Assembly (NCBI GenBank): GCA_963821735.1
Contig: CAWGFK010000070.1
Coordinates: 868,001-932,000, forward strand
Direction: 5' to 3'
Length of the DNA stretch: 64,000 nt
From: Laspinema sp963821735
Lineage (GTDB): Bacteria > Cyanobacteriota > Cyanobacteriia > Cyanobacteriales > Laspinemataceae
Numbering within the stretch: the stretch's first letter is position 1; every line of letters starts with the position of its first letter. Under the pieces are notes generated by a model. That model did not search any database. It was not told the DNA's origin and worked only from the letters and a program-made list of their open reading frames with translations. The translations under genes were made by a program, and so were the position numbers. Below, in pieces: positions 51,796-59,978 of the stretch.

Positions 51796-52666
51796 ACGAA
51801 TCCGTGAACAATCGGGACAGAAAAGTAGCAATTCCAAGCAGCAAGACAAATGGGTGCAGCGGATTGCCATTGGAGTGGCGATCGCCTACTTAGCATTGGT
51901 GCTCTTCATTCCAGCATTGAATGTCTTTTATCAAGCCTTTAGAACCGGCTTCGGCCCCTTTTTCACCAACTTTCGGGACCCGCACTTTTTATCCGCGATT
52001 CAGCTAACCGTCATTGTTGCAGCGATTGTCCTGCCAATTAATACCCTATTTGGACTCTGCGCGGCATGGGCGATCGCCCGCCATAAAATTCCCGGTCGAG
52101 CGTTTATTGTCAGCATCATTGACTTGCCATTTTCCATCTCCCCCGTTGTCGCTGGGTTGATGATTGTCCTACTTTATGGCAGAAATGGCTGGTTTGGTCC
52201 CCTAATTCAATCGGCGAATATTCAGATTATTTTTGCCTTACCCGGAATCATCATTGCCAGTTTATTTGTAACCCTCCCCTTTGTCGCTCGTTCCGTGATT
52301 CCCGTCTTAGAGGAAACCGGACCGGAACAGGAAGAAGCAGCAAAAACCCTGGGAGCAAATGATTGGCAAATCTTCTGGCGGATTACTTTACCGAATATCC
52401 GCTGGGGACTGATGTATGGCGTTATTTTAACCAATGCTCGAGCAATGGGCGAGTTTGGTGCCGTTGCCGTCGTCTCTGGCAACTTGATTGGAAAAACCCA
52501 AACCTTACCGTTATTTGTGGAGGAAGCCTATAAGCAGTATCAAACCCAGTCGGCATTTTCCGCAGCAGCACTATTAGCCTGTTTGGGATTGATTAGTTTA
52601 GTGGCGAAAGAAATTTTAGAGCGTCAACAGGGGAGTACGAGGCGAATTGGGACTGGCAAAGGTTGA
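51788..52666 (+). CDS. cysW: Sulfate ABC transporter permease CysW
   Basis: This is the second channel subunit, 292 residues with about six spans. It carries the EAA loop in EQEEAAKTLGANDWQIFWRI, DLPFSISPVVAGLMIVLLYG and AMGEFGAVAVVSGNLIGKTQ, the last a CysW hallmark. Translation is probably coupled to cysT through the overlap. A dispersed repeat begins seven bases after its stop. Confidence 0.94.
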   Translation: MLKRIREQSGQKSSNSKQQDKWVQRIAIGVAIAYLALVLFIPALNVFYQAFRTGFGPFFTNFRDPHFLSAIQLTVIVAAIVLPINTLFGLCAAWAIARHKIPGRAFIVSIIDLPFSISPVVAGLMIVLLYGRNGWFGPLIQSANIQIIFALPGIIIASLFVTLPFVARSVIPVLEETGPEQEEAAKTLGANDWQIFWRITLPNIRWGLMYGVILTNARAMGEFGAVAVVSGNLIGKTQTLPLFVEEAYKQYQTQSAFSAAALLACLGLISLVAKEILERQQGSTRRIGTGKG

Positions 52667-52672
52667 GTTTCT

Positions 52673-52793
52673 AAAAACCCGCACCCTGGCGGGTAGGGTT
52701 CGTAAGGAAAGGGTGGGGCTATACGGACAAAGCCCGCCTGCGCGGGCTCAAATTACATAAAAACCTGACTTTTTATAACCGGATTGGGTATCA
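52673..52793. repeat. Dispersed MITE-like repeat, copy after cysW
   Basis: It begins AAAAACCCGCACCCTGGCGG, holds AAGGGTGGGGCTATACGGAC and AGCCCGCCTGCGCGGGCT, and ends with ACCGGATTGGGTATCA, the expected right terminal repeat. The left terminal repeat is missing, cut off close to the cysW stop. It may also end the sulfate transcript. The rest of the gap up to hetR (to 53083) holds no gene. Confidence 0.75.
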
Positions 52794-53083
52794 CATTTCA
52801 ACGCTCAAATCTTTACCGTTGAAACTGGCTTTAAGCGCTTTAATTTGGCTTTTCATCCCTTTTTAACGTGTTAAAAAAACAGGGTTTTGGAATGGTTTTA
52901 TTTGCGGTTAAATGCTGAATTTTTATCAGTAACTCCCCAATATTTCGCCCCTATAAAGGGGCGTTAGAGGAGATTTATAGACTTTAGACTAAATTGATGG
53001 GAAACACACTGATTGACGCTGGCAGCAGAGGGCATTCCTTTCCCATTCAGTCAGGATGGAATGAGAGGAAGCCCGATGCCATT

Positions 53084-53986
53084 CTAGGACTCTTCTTGAG
53101 GACCGAATACCATCTGGAGCAACATGGGTTCACCCCCCTCCTCGTGATAGCGATCGGCCCACTGGCGGATGACTTCATCCAACTCTTCCATCGCTTGGTC
53201 CATGCGATGAGAGGGGATATCCAATTCCTCCAACAGCCGCATCGTTTTCGGTTGCCGTTCCGCCCAATCCTTCATCAGCCGGAAGTATCGCGCGGTATCC
53301 TCCACCATGACGTAGGTGCGCTCTTGGTCATCTACGGGAGAATAAGAGGCCCGAGTCAGGGCGTAGAAGGGCATTCCCCAGGGCGAATTAATCCGGGTTA
53401 CCGTTCCCGAGTAAACCAACCTGCGCTTGATATGTTCTGCTAAGGCTTCAGAAAGAGGCATCCGTCTGTCTGCGGAAAAATCCTCCTGCGATCGCGCGTG
53501 CAGAAACTCAATCAATTCCATAAACTGGAAGGAGTTGATTAGTTGAGCATCGGGAATATTGTTGGGAAGCTGGCGTTCAAGTTGACGTTTTTCTTCACTC
53601 GTCAGATTGTTGCCTGGAATGCGGGGCCGTCCAGGTCTCCACGGATACTGTTCCAGCCACACATAAGGAAACTGGATCAGATAGCGAGGCTCCTGGGAAC
53701 CCAGCATCTTTAAGAGCTTGCCTTTTGTTAAGGCTTCTTTAACTTCCTCAACAATGGCTTTAACGCGCTTCGGCTCAATATGGTGCAGATGACCTGTCAT
53801 TCGCAGGTTCTCATCCTGCTCCAAATAGGTCATGTAAATGGCACATTTGGCTGCTGTTGCCGCTGCATCCAGAAATGCTCCGTGCCGGTGCCCACTGGTT
53901 CTCATGGCACTGAAGGCCAGATATATCATGATCTGATCCATTGCGCTGGGGCTAAGGCTTTTGATCAGATCTAAGTCGTTGCTCAT
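53084..53986 (-). CDS. hetR: HetR, differentiation master regulator protein
   Basis: ATG 53986 with GAGGAA upstream gives MSNDLDLIK and 300 residues, one more than HetR of Anabaena. The residues shown to matter there are at the same numbers: Cys48 (TAAKCAIYMTY), Ser152, Ser179, Arg223 (DDQERTYVMVED) and Asp256. The DNA-binding and flap regions align without gaps (SAMRTSGHRHGAFLDAAATA, SGTVTRINSPWGMPFYALTR). HetR drives heterocyst formation in some cyanobacteria but also occurs in filamentous species that make none, where its role is less clear. No RGSGR peptide gene (patS) was found beside it. Confidence 0.95.
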   Translation of the reverse strand: MSNDLDLIKSLSPSAMDQIMIYLAFSAMRTSGHRHGAFLDAAATAAKCAIYMTYLEQDENLRMTGHLHHIEPKRVKAIVEEVKEALTKGKLLKMLGSQEPRYLIQFPYVWLEQYPWRPGRPRIPGNNLTSEEKRQLERQLPNNIPDAQLINSFQFMELIEFLHARSQEDFSADRRMPLSEALAEHIKRRLVYSGTVTRINSPWGMPFYALTRASYSPVDDQERTYVMVEDTARYFRLMKDWAERQPKTMRLLEELDIPSHRMDQAMEELDEVIRQWADRYHEEGGEPMLLQMVFGPQEES

Positions 53987-54618
53987 CACATTCCTCAATT
54001 ACGGATAGGTCAAGGTAGTTGCACCCTTCTCCGTTTATTGTTGTCCATGATGGTTGCAACTCACCGGACAATTGTTTTTGCCGGTTAGGGCTGACTGGAC
54101 TGCAGCCAGACTCGCAACCTCCGACTCCTTCTGCTGAAGGATTGGGCTGTCGATGAATAACAGTAGCTTACCCCAATCACAGGGGTAAAAGCATCACCGG
54201 ACTTTTAACTGGCGATCGCCGCTAGAAAAGCTCTCGCAAGCAATGGAGTCACTGATCACTCCAATGGCTGACAAAGGGTGCGACAGAAACCGCGATAATC
54301 TCCCACACCACGGGCATTGTTGTCAAGACCAGCAGATCTTTCCACTCCTGCCGCTTTATGTGCTTTCGGAAAAGACCTCTTTTCTAGCCATCAAACTCCA
54401 CTGTCCAGATTGGTCGGCGATCGCTTCTGGATTGATTAGCTGCCTAAAATTATATCCTGCCCGGAATAATCATGGCAACAAAGATTTCTGCCTATAAAAA
54501 TCTTGGGCCAAGGGTTGAGCGATCGCATCAAAGCGGTTGGTGTTCGATCCGTCTTCCTCATCCTCCCGAACAATTCGCTTTAATCTTATTCCCAATGCTT
54601 GAGGAAGACGATAGAAAA
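53987..54618. other. Upstream region of hetR, no supported gene
   Basis: These 632 bases contain the hetR promoter region and the end of the FAD oxidoreductase gene's 3' flank. A plus-strand frame at 54243-54497 has no recognisable family. I see no tRNA or clear operator; hetR leaders in other species are long and regulated, so untranslated RNA is possible. Confidence 0.4.
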
Positions 54619-56490
54619 TTAAGCCGTTAGTTCTTCCACGATTATCCAATTTCCCGAGGAATTCTGGCGGCCCCAAATATTTAAGCGCTGCTCATCCTGG
54701 CATTCTTTTAATTGACAATCTATTTCTGCACGCAAGGTGACCAGACTCCAAGTTTGACCCGCCATTTCTACCGGATAACTCAGGACGATCACATACTCCT
54801 GCAATCCTTTCTTCTGAAATTTTCCTGTAAATGGTTGGCAATTCTTAATTGGCTTATTTTGAATTGATGATTTGATATCGATTGAGAATGTTTTGTGAGT
54901 TTTAGAAAATTCTTCTTTATTGGGGCGATCGCCACTGAGGGGATACTGCTGTGGATTTTCTAAATAAAATTTCTGCCATTCCAACCAGTCGCCCTGTTCA
55001 GGAGTCAGATTAAACAGAGGGACCAAAGCTGCTGGGGCGATCGCATCCTGAAGTAACGCCATTTGCAAGACTCGTACAGGCAAATCCCTGGGTTGACAAT
55101 TTTTTTCCACACAGAGGGCCGCTGCTAGTCCTGCTGCTTGTCCAATTCCCATCACCACAGGTTGTAGACGAGTCGCCCCATTTGCAATATGAGATACAGA
55201 AATATTTTTTTCACAAACTAACAGTCCATCGATTGCCAACGGGACCAAAGAACCATAAGGAATCGTAAAAGGCGTCCCAGTCCAGCGCCCACCCCAGCGA
55301 ATGGATTTGGGGGCAAGCTTAAAAGAGGGGTCCAGACTTTCTAAATTGGGGTAATGATGATCATTGGCATAATTCCCCAAGGCGATCGCATCGCAGACTC
55401 CTGACTCATCCACAGATAATTTAGCGACTCGCCCCCCAAGTGCAGGCAAAATATCCGTTTCTGTTACAGTTTTTACCCCTACCAGACGCCTGCTTTCTCG
55501 ATAATAAGGATGCAAAGCGTAGGCCCCACCCCCTAAAACCGAGGTTTTAGAAAAATTGCTGTTCCCTTCGTCTCCTTTTATAGAGGAGGGAAAAATATCC
55601 TCAGCCAACCCATAGCGAGGCCCTAATTCAGATTGGATAAAACGCGCAAAACTTTGGGAATGCGATCGGGCCTCTTGGAGAAACTCTAAACGTGATGCGT
55701 CCGTTTCCACCAGTCGCCCTACCCCTTCCCCATAATCATTGCCCTGAATTGGCCAATTAATCATAAAGCGATTTCCAGGCAATCTCCCGTAATTGAGAAA
55801 AGACTCAGGGCCGTAGTTATCCCAAGCGCCCAAAAAGCAACTGCAATCCTCAATAAAAGGTGCAGGAATTTCCGAAGCAGTCGCCCCTTCCCCATAATCC
55901 TGCATCACCACCACCCAAGTAGGCGCTTGTACTGGATATCGTTCTGTTAAAAGATTGGAGGCAACAGGGGCGCTGGGTTCATTCCACTCCCCTTGAAATT
56001 CCCAACCCCAGCGATAGTCCATTTCTGCCAATGCCAATAAATCGCCCAGTTCCGTCCCATCTAGGGTAATTTGCGCTTTGACAATAAAATCTTGAAAACA
56101 AACCCCTGCGATCGCATCTCCGTCGCGCAGCACTTCCACAGGAACTTGCCCAGAAATCCAGTGCAGATTCGGCAGTTCTTTCACCCAATCTGCAAAAATT
56201 TGGGCCGCAGTGCGTGGGTCAAACGTAAAAAAACTTACCCATCCGTGATCTAATCCGCCCCCTTGCTGACATTGCAGAGATTGCAGGAACGCACCCCATA
56301 GACCTGTTTGAAACGCGGCCAACTCATTCCCATCAGGGGCCGAAACCCCTGCACTGGTCAGCATTCCTCCCAACCAGGGAAATTCACTGACTAACACTGT
56401 TTTAGCACCGCGACGTGCTGCTTGAATGGCCGCAGCAGTCCCTCCCGTACTGCCACCAACGACTAACACATCAGCTTGGAGTTCATTCAT
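54619..56490 (-). CDS. FAD-dependent oxidoreductase
   Basis: The 623-residue protein starts with a Rossmann motif for FAD (VLVVGGSTGGTAAAIQAARRG) and keeps the second FAD contact in GNDYGEG and the C-terminal HIANGATRLQPVVMGIGQAAG. This is the FAD_oxidored (PF12831) group, some of whose members act on xanthan-type sugars or other polyols; the substrate here is unknown. No signal peptide is seen. The last 100 residues (WQKFYLENPQQYPL onward, ending NIWGRQNSSGNWIIVEELTA) form an extra domain. A dispersed repeat lies just upstream of its start. Confidence 0.88.
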   Translation of the reverse strand: MNELQADVLVVGGSTGGTAAAIQAARRGAKTVLVSEFPWLGGMLTSAGVSAPDGNELAAFQTGLWGAFLQSLQCQQGGGLDHGWVSFFTFDPRTAAQIFADWVKELPNLHWISGQVPVEVLRDGDAIAGVCFQDFIVKAQITLDGTELGDLLALAEMDYRWGWEFQGEWNEPSAPVASNLLTERYPVQAPTWVVVMQDYGEGATASEIPAPFIEDCSCFLGAWDNYGPESFLNYGRLPGNRFMINWPIQGNDYGEGVGRLVETDASRLEFLQEARSHSQSFARFIQSELGPRYGLAEDIFPSSIKGDEGNSNFSKTSVLGGGAYALHPYYRESRRLVGVKTVTETDILPALGGRVAKLSVDESGVCDAIALGNYANDHHYPNLESLDPSFKLAPKSIRWGGRWTGTPFTIPYGSLVPLAIDGLLVCEKNISVSHIANGATRLQPVVMGIGQAAGLAAALCVEKNCQPRDLPVRVLQMALLQDAIAPAALVPLFNLTPEQGDWLEWQKFYLENPQQYPLSGDRPNKEEFSKTHKTFSIDIKSSIQNKPIKNCQPFTGKFQKKGLQEYVIVLSYPVEMAGQTWSLVTLRAEIDCQLKECQDEQRLNIWGRQNSSGNWIIVEELTA

Positions 56491-56524
56491 AGAGATAAAA
56501 ATAGAGAATAAAAGTTAAATCTGC

Positions 56525-56640
56525 AAAAACCCGCACCCTGTTCGCGGAGCGTTCCGTAAGGAAAGGGTGGGGCTATACGGACGAAGCCCGCCTGCGCGGG
56601 CTGTCATCGTATTATTAGGTTTTTGAAAACGGGATTATAA
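56525..56640. repeat. Dispersed MITE-like repeat, copy before the DUF2281 genes
   Basis: It has AAAAACCCGCACCCTG, AAGGGTGGGGCTATACGGAC, AGCCCGCCTGCGCGGGCT and a degraded right end (TTTTTGAAAACGGGATTATA). Compared with the copy at 52673 the first hairpin loop is longer (TTCGCGGAGCGTTCCG). Confidence 0.75.
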
Positions 56641-56753
56641 CTTGACTTTTCTGTAGAGGATTGTCAAGGCGATCGCCCTTGGGGGAGTCTCAACCCCCGT
56701 GTTAGGCTAAATTCATCCCAACTGCTTACCCCACAACCTTTCCGGAGGTCAAA

Positions 56754-56984
56754 ATGTCCACTTTAACCACCCAGAATTTAATTGAATCTGCGATCGCCCA
56801 ACTTGAAAAGCTACCCCCTCAACAGCAGCAACAAGTCCTAGACTACATTGAATTTTTGGCTCAAAAATACAGCGAACCTCAAACTCCGCAACCTCGCATT
56901 CCTGGGTTACATCGCGGGATGGGATGGATTAGGGATGATTTTAACGACCCCATTCCTCCTGAATATTGGAGTGAGCAATCATGA
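56754..56984 (+). CDS. DUF2281 protein, antitoxin-like, first of tandem pair
   Basis: This is a small acidic-tailed protein of 76 residues. It has TTQNLIESAIAQLEKLPPQQ, the helix QQVLDYIEFLAQKY, a proline linker, and PGLHRGMGWIRDDFNDPIPP ending in EYWSEQS. DUF2281 proteins often stand before PIN-domain toxins and act as antitoxins; no toxin follows here. GGAGGTC lies seven bases before ATG. It is duplicated 250 bases downstream. Confidence 0.8.
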   Translation: MSTLTTQNLIESAIAQLEKLPPQQQQQVLDYIEFLAQKYSEPQTPQPRIPGLHRGMGWIRDDFNDPIPPEYWSEQS

Positions 56985-57003
56985 ACCTGCTAGGGAGGTC
57001 AAA

Positions 57004-57243
57004 ATGTCCAGTTCAACCACCCAGAATTTAATTAAATCTGCGATCGCCCAACTGCAACAGCTACCCCCTCAACAGCAGCAACAAGTCTTAGACTACATTG
57101 AATTTCTGGCTCAAAAATACATCGAACCTCAACCCCCTCAACCTCGCGTCCCTGGGTTACATCGCGGTAAAGTTTGGATGAGTGAAGATTTCAACGACCC
57201 CATTCCCCCTGACTACTGGAGTGATACCAAATCCAGTTGGTAA
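57004..57243 (+). CDS. DUF2281 protein, antitoxin-like, second copy with repeat-derived C-terminus
   Basis: ATG 57004, again after GGAGGTC, gives 79 residues that match the first copy almost throughout (IAQLQQLPPQQQQQVLDYIE, DDFNDP/EDFNDPIPP). After DYWS the two diverge: this copy ends DTKSSW in place of EQS. Those codons and the stop lie inside GATACCAAATCC, the terminal inverted repeat of the dispersed element that begins here. So insertion of the element seems to have replaced the natural end. No toxin gene follows. Confidence 0.8.
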   Translation: MSSSTTQNLIKSAIAQLQQLPPQQQQQVLDYIEFLAQKYIEPQPPQPRVPGLHRGKVWMSEDFNDPIPPDYWSDTKSSW

Positions 57244-57320
57244 AAGTCGATTTCCTAGATTAGCCTGCGGAGGCAGGCTTTGTCCGTATAGCCCCACCCT
57301 TTAGGGGTGCGGGTTTTTAT
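57222..57320. repeat. Dispersed MITE-like repeat, inverted copy overlapping the DUF2281 gene end
   Basis: Read on the minus strand it has the same order as the other copies: AAAAACCCGCACCCC, AGGGTGGGGCTATACGGACA, AGCCTGCCTCCGCAGGCT and the terminal repeat ending GGATTTGGTATC. It starts within the coding sequence of the second DUF2281 gene. Confidence 0.75.
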
Positions 57321-57394
57321 AAACTGCAAGTAGGCGTGAATCGAGTCTGGTAGGGTAAGTTAGAGTTTTTTAACAATCACCATTCACCATAAAG

Positions 57395-58441
57395 ATGAAA
57401 GCACAAGTTTTTAGAGGCGTCAATCAGCTCAGTTATGAAGACATCCCCCTGCCAGAACTCGCTTCTGATGAGGTTTTGGTACAAGTACGGGTTGTGGGGC
57501 TATGTCAATCGGATATTAAAAAAATTCGTTATCCACTCTATGAACCCCCGCGAATTTTTGGACATGAAACGGCGGGGGTGATTTCTGCGGTGGGAGAGGC
57601 GGTAACAGGATGGCAAGTAGGACAGCGAGTGGTGGTGATGCACCATATCCCCTGTATGCACTGCACTTATTGCCTGAATGAAAACTTTTCTATGTGTGAG
57701 GTTTATAAAAATATCACCACCACGGCGGGATTTGCCCCTAGTGGCGGTGGATTTGCCGAATATGTGAAGGTCCCTGGACACATTGTCAGAAATGGGGGCC
57801 TGATTCCCATTCCTGATTCTGTTACCTTTGAGCAAGCGAGTTTTGTGGAACCGACAAACTGCTGCTTAAAAGCAGTGAAAAAGGCCCGAGTGGAACCAGG
57901 ACAGACCGTGTTAATTACAGGTGCGGGTCCCATCGGACTGATGTTTGTGATGCTGGTGAACTATTTTGGTGCGAGGGCGATCGCCACGGATTTGCTCCCC
58001 TCTCGCTTAGAAAAAGCCTTGGAATTAGGGGCAGAAGCAGCGTTTGATGCTCGTAACCCAGACTTAGCGGATCAGGTGAAAGAACGAACGGGGGGAATGG
58101 GAGTGGATACGAGTATCTTGGCAGTTCCCAGTGAAAAAGCCTTTTTCCAAGCCCTGGACTGTACCCGCAAAGGGGGGAAAATCCTATTTTTTGCCGAATT
58201 TCCCGATGAGGTGGAAATTCCAATTAATCCCAATATTTTATATCGCCGCGAAATTGACTTGATGGGAAGCTACAGTTCCAGCTATCGAGTTCAAGGGTTA
58301 GCGACAGATATTGTTTTTAATAAAAGGATTGATGTGGATAAATTAGTGAGTGACAAATATCCACTCCAAGAATTAGCTGCTGCGGTCGAAAGAGCCGTTC
58401 AACCGACCCCTGAAACTTATAAGATTTTGCTGTATCCCTAA
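57395..58441 (+). CDS. Zinc-dependent alcohol dehydrogenase family protein
   Basis: This is a medium-chain dehydrogenase of 348 residues. Catalytic zinc ligands lie in GLCQSDIKK (Cys), GHETAG (His-Glu) and EPTNCC (Glu). Structural zinc cysteines are in CMHCTYCLNENFSMC. The NAD(P)-binding motif is GAGPIGLMFVML. It most resembles sorbitol, threonine or other polyol dehydrogenases (zinc alcohol dehydrogenase family), but the substrate is not decided by sequence. Residue ATDLLPSRLEKALELGAEAA favours NAD over NADP, given the aspartate after the second strand. Confidence 0.9.
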   Translation: MKAQVFRGVNQLSYEDIPLPELASDEVLVQVRVVGLCQSDIKKIRYPLYEPPRIFGHETAGVISAVGEAVTGWQVGQRVVVMHHIPCMHCTYCLNENFSMCEVYKNITTTAGFAPSGGGFAEYVKVPGHIVRNGGLIPIPDSVTFEQASFVEPTNCCLKAVKKARVEPGQTVLITGAGPIGLMFVMLVNYFGARAIATDLLPSRLEKALELGAEAAFDARNPDLADQVKERTGGMGVDTSILAVPSEKAFFQALDCTRKGGKILFFAEFPDEVEIPINPNILYRREIDLMGSYSSSYRVQGLATDIVFNKRIDVDKLVSDKYPLQELAAAVERAVQPTPETYKILLYP

Positions 58442-58502
58442 CGGCTATCCCTGGAAATAAGTTTCAGAAATAGGGGAGTAGATAGGCATTATTTCAATAT
58501 AT

Positions 58503-58538
58503 CAATGTAGGGGCGATTCGCGAATCGCCCCTACATTG
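58503..58538. repeat. Perfect 36-bp palindrome
   Basis: The arm CAATGTAGGGGCGATTCG (58503-58520) is followed without any loop by its exact reverse complement (58521-58538). It lies about 60 bases after the dehydrogenase stop. It may extrude as a cruciform or form a hairpin in RNA; no T-run follows, so a terminator role is uncertain. Confidence 0.85.
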
Positions 58539-58618
58539 AGATGGCGATATTTCCCGGGGGATATGAATCGACCAATTATCATAGGAATTAAAACTGTAGT
58601 CGCGATCGGTGAGGTATC

Positions 58619-59422
58619 ATGTCTGCTTCTCAACTTGGATTGACAGAACCGACAGAGATTCCCCTTCCACCTACCCAAGATGAATTGCCCTATGATGACG
58701 GTGTTCCAATGGAAACCCTGCGGCACAAACTACAAATGGATTTATTGGTTGACCCCCTGTGGACTTGGCTGAAAGACCGTGATGCCTTTGTGGGAGGCAA
58801 TATGTTTGTTTACTATAGTCTGGCCCAAGTGCGCGATCGCGATTTCAAAGGTCCTGATGTTTTCGCAGTCCTAGACGTACCTCGCGGCGAACGTAAAAGC
58901 TGGGTCCTTTGGGAAGAAGGAAAAGGGCCCGATGTGGTTATTGAGCTCTTGTCCACCAGTACCGCCAAACAGGACAAAACCGAGAAAAAGCAGATTTACC
59001 AAAATCAGATGCGGGTCACTGAATATTTTTGGTACGACCCCTACAATCCCGAAGATTGGGCCGGGTTTGTCTTAACAAAAGGAGTCTATGAACCCTTGGC
59101 AGCAGACGAACAAGGACGGTTACTCAGCCAAAAACTTGGATTGGCCCTTGTCCGGTGGTCGGGACAGTACCGCGATGTAGAGACTGTTTGGCTACGCTGG
59201 GCCACTTTAGACGGAGAATTACTGCCTTCTAAAGATGAACTGGCTGAAACCGAACACCAACGGGCCGAAACCGAGCGCCAACGGGCCGAAACTGAGCGCC
59301 AACGGGCTGAAACGGAGCGTCAACGGGCTGAAACTGAGCGCCAACGGGCTGAACGAGCCGAACAACGAGCGCAGGAGTTAGCAGAACAGTTACGGGCGAT
59401 GGGGATAGAACCAAATCCATAA
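58619..59422 (+). CDS. Uma2 family restriction-endonuclease-like protein
   Basis: The first 190 residues are a Uma2 (DUF820) domain of the PD-(D/E)XK nuclease fold: FKGPDVFAVLDVPRGERKSW supplies the aspartate and GPDVVIELLSTSTAKQDKTE the Glu-x-Lys-type region. Uma2 genes are very numerous in cyanobacteria and their role is uncertain. From residue 209 on comes a charged coiled coil made of five seven-residue units (AETERQR), then EQLRAMGIEPNP. ATG 58619 is chosen; a GGTGAGG sequence precedes it. Confidence 0.88.
   Translation: MSASQLGLTEPTEIPLPPTQDELPYDDGVPMETLRHKLQMDLLVDPLWTWLKDRDAFVGGNMFVYYSLAQVRDRDFKGPDVFAVLDVPRGERKSWVLWEEGKGPDVVIELLSTSTAKQDKTEKKQIYQNQMRVTEYFWYDPYNPEDWAGFVLTKGVYEPLAADEQGRLLSQKLGLALVRWSGQYRDVETVWLRWATLDGELLPSKDELAETEHQRAETERQRAETERQRAETERQRAETERQRAERAEQRAQELAEQLRAMGIEPNP
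59243..59347 (+). repeat. Five 21-bp tandem repeats coding the AETERQR coiled coil
   Basis: Units of 21 bases, each coding AETERQR (AETEHQR in the first), with several silent changes between copies. A tract of this type can change copy number in frame. Units sit at 59243, 59264, 59285, 59306 and 59327. Confidence 0.85.
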
Positions 59423-59437
59423 CCCCGTCATCCAAAG

Positions 59438-59458
59438 AAGCCCGCTTAGGCGGGCTTT
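59438..59458 (+). terminator. Hairpin terminator after the Uma2 gene, repeat core
   Basis: AAGCCCGCTTAGGCGGGCTT (59438-59457) is an inverted repeat followed by T residues, 16 bases past the Uma2 stop. It shares its arms with the core of the dispersed repeat. Confidence 0.65.
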
Positions 59459-59978
59459 GGCATTCAAAGGTTCTGGGATTCTTTTGTGGCCGATTACTCC
59501 GACAATTGCTGAGATTTGTGTAGAATTACCAGAGCATTACCGCGATCCACAAGTTTGACTGATAATTGCCACGGCGATCGCATATCATGCCTCTTTGATG
59601 TCCTCAGACAGCAAGTTCAAGCAATCTGCAGAACTCCACGGTAAGTTATTTTGACGGGACATTTGTTTGGGCGTCGATTCTTAATCTTTTTTATGATAGG
59701 CTTTGGGAAATCACCCCTAAGTCCAAAAAAAATCTGAGCGATCGCCTGGAGTGAACAAAGGCGATCGCCTGCGAAGCCCTCTGTGTCCTGCTAGGAACTA
59801 GCGGAGGGGTTTTTAACCCCCGTCAGGTGTTGCATTCCCCCCAGGCGATCGCCCCAGGATCGAGACAATCTCGGCCCGATCGCCTGCTCCAGAATAGGAA
59901 CCTTTCCAAGTAACCTCTGTCTGGAACAACGCAACGTAAATTTACTCCTTTAAGAAAATCATTATCACTGCAAATCCC
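59459..59978. other. Intergenic region upstream of the wbp-like cluster
   Basis: About 520 bases with no gene I can support. Several GCGATCGC sites cluster at 59737-59890, and GGGGTTTTTAACCCC (59806-59820) is a short hairpin. The promoter of the sugar cluster should be in the last 100 bases. Confidence 0.45.

Noticed and set aside
52800..53083. patS-like peptide gene next to hetR
   Set aside because: No RGSGR coding sequence was found on either strand in the flanks.
52994..53443. Plus-strand frame of about 150 codons opposite hetR
   Set aside because: It is antisense to a strongly conserved gene and has no family signal.
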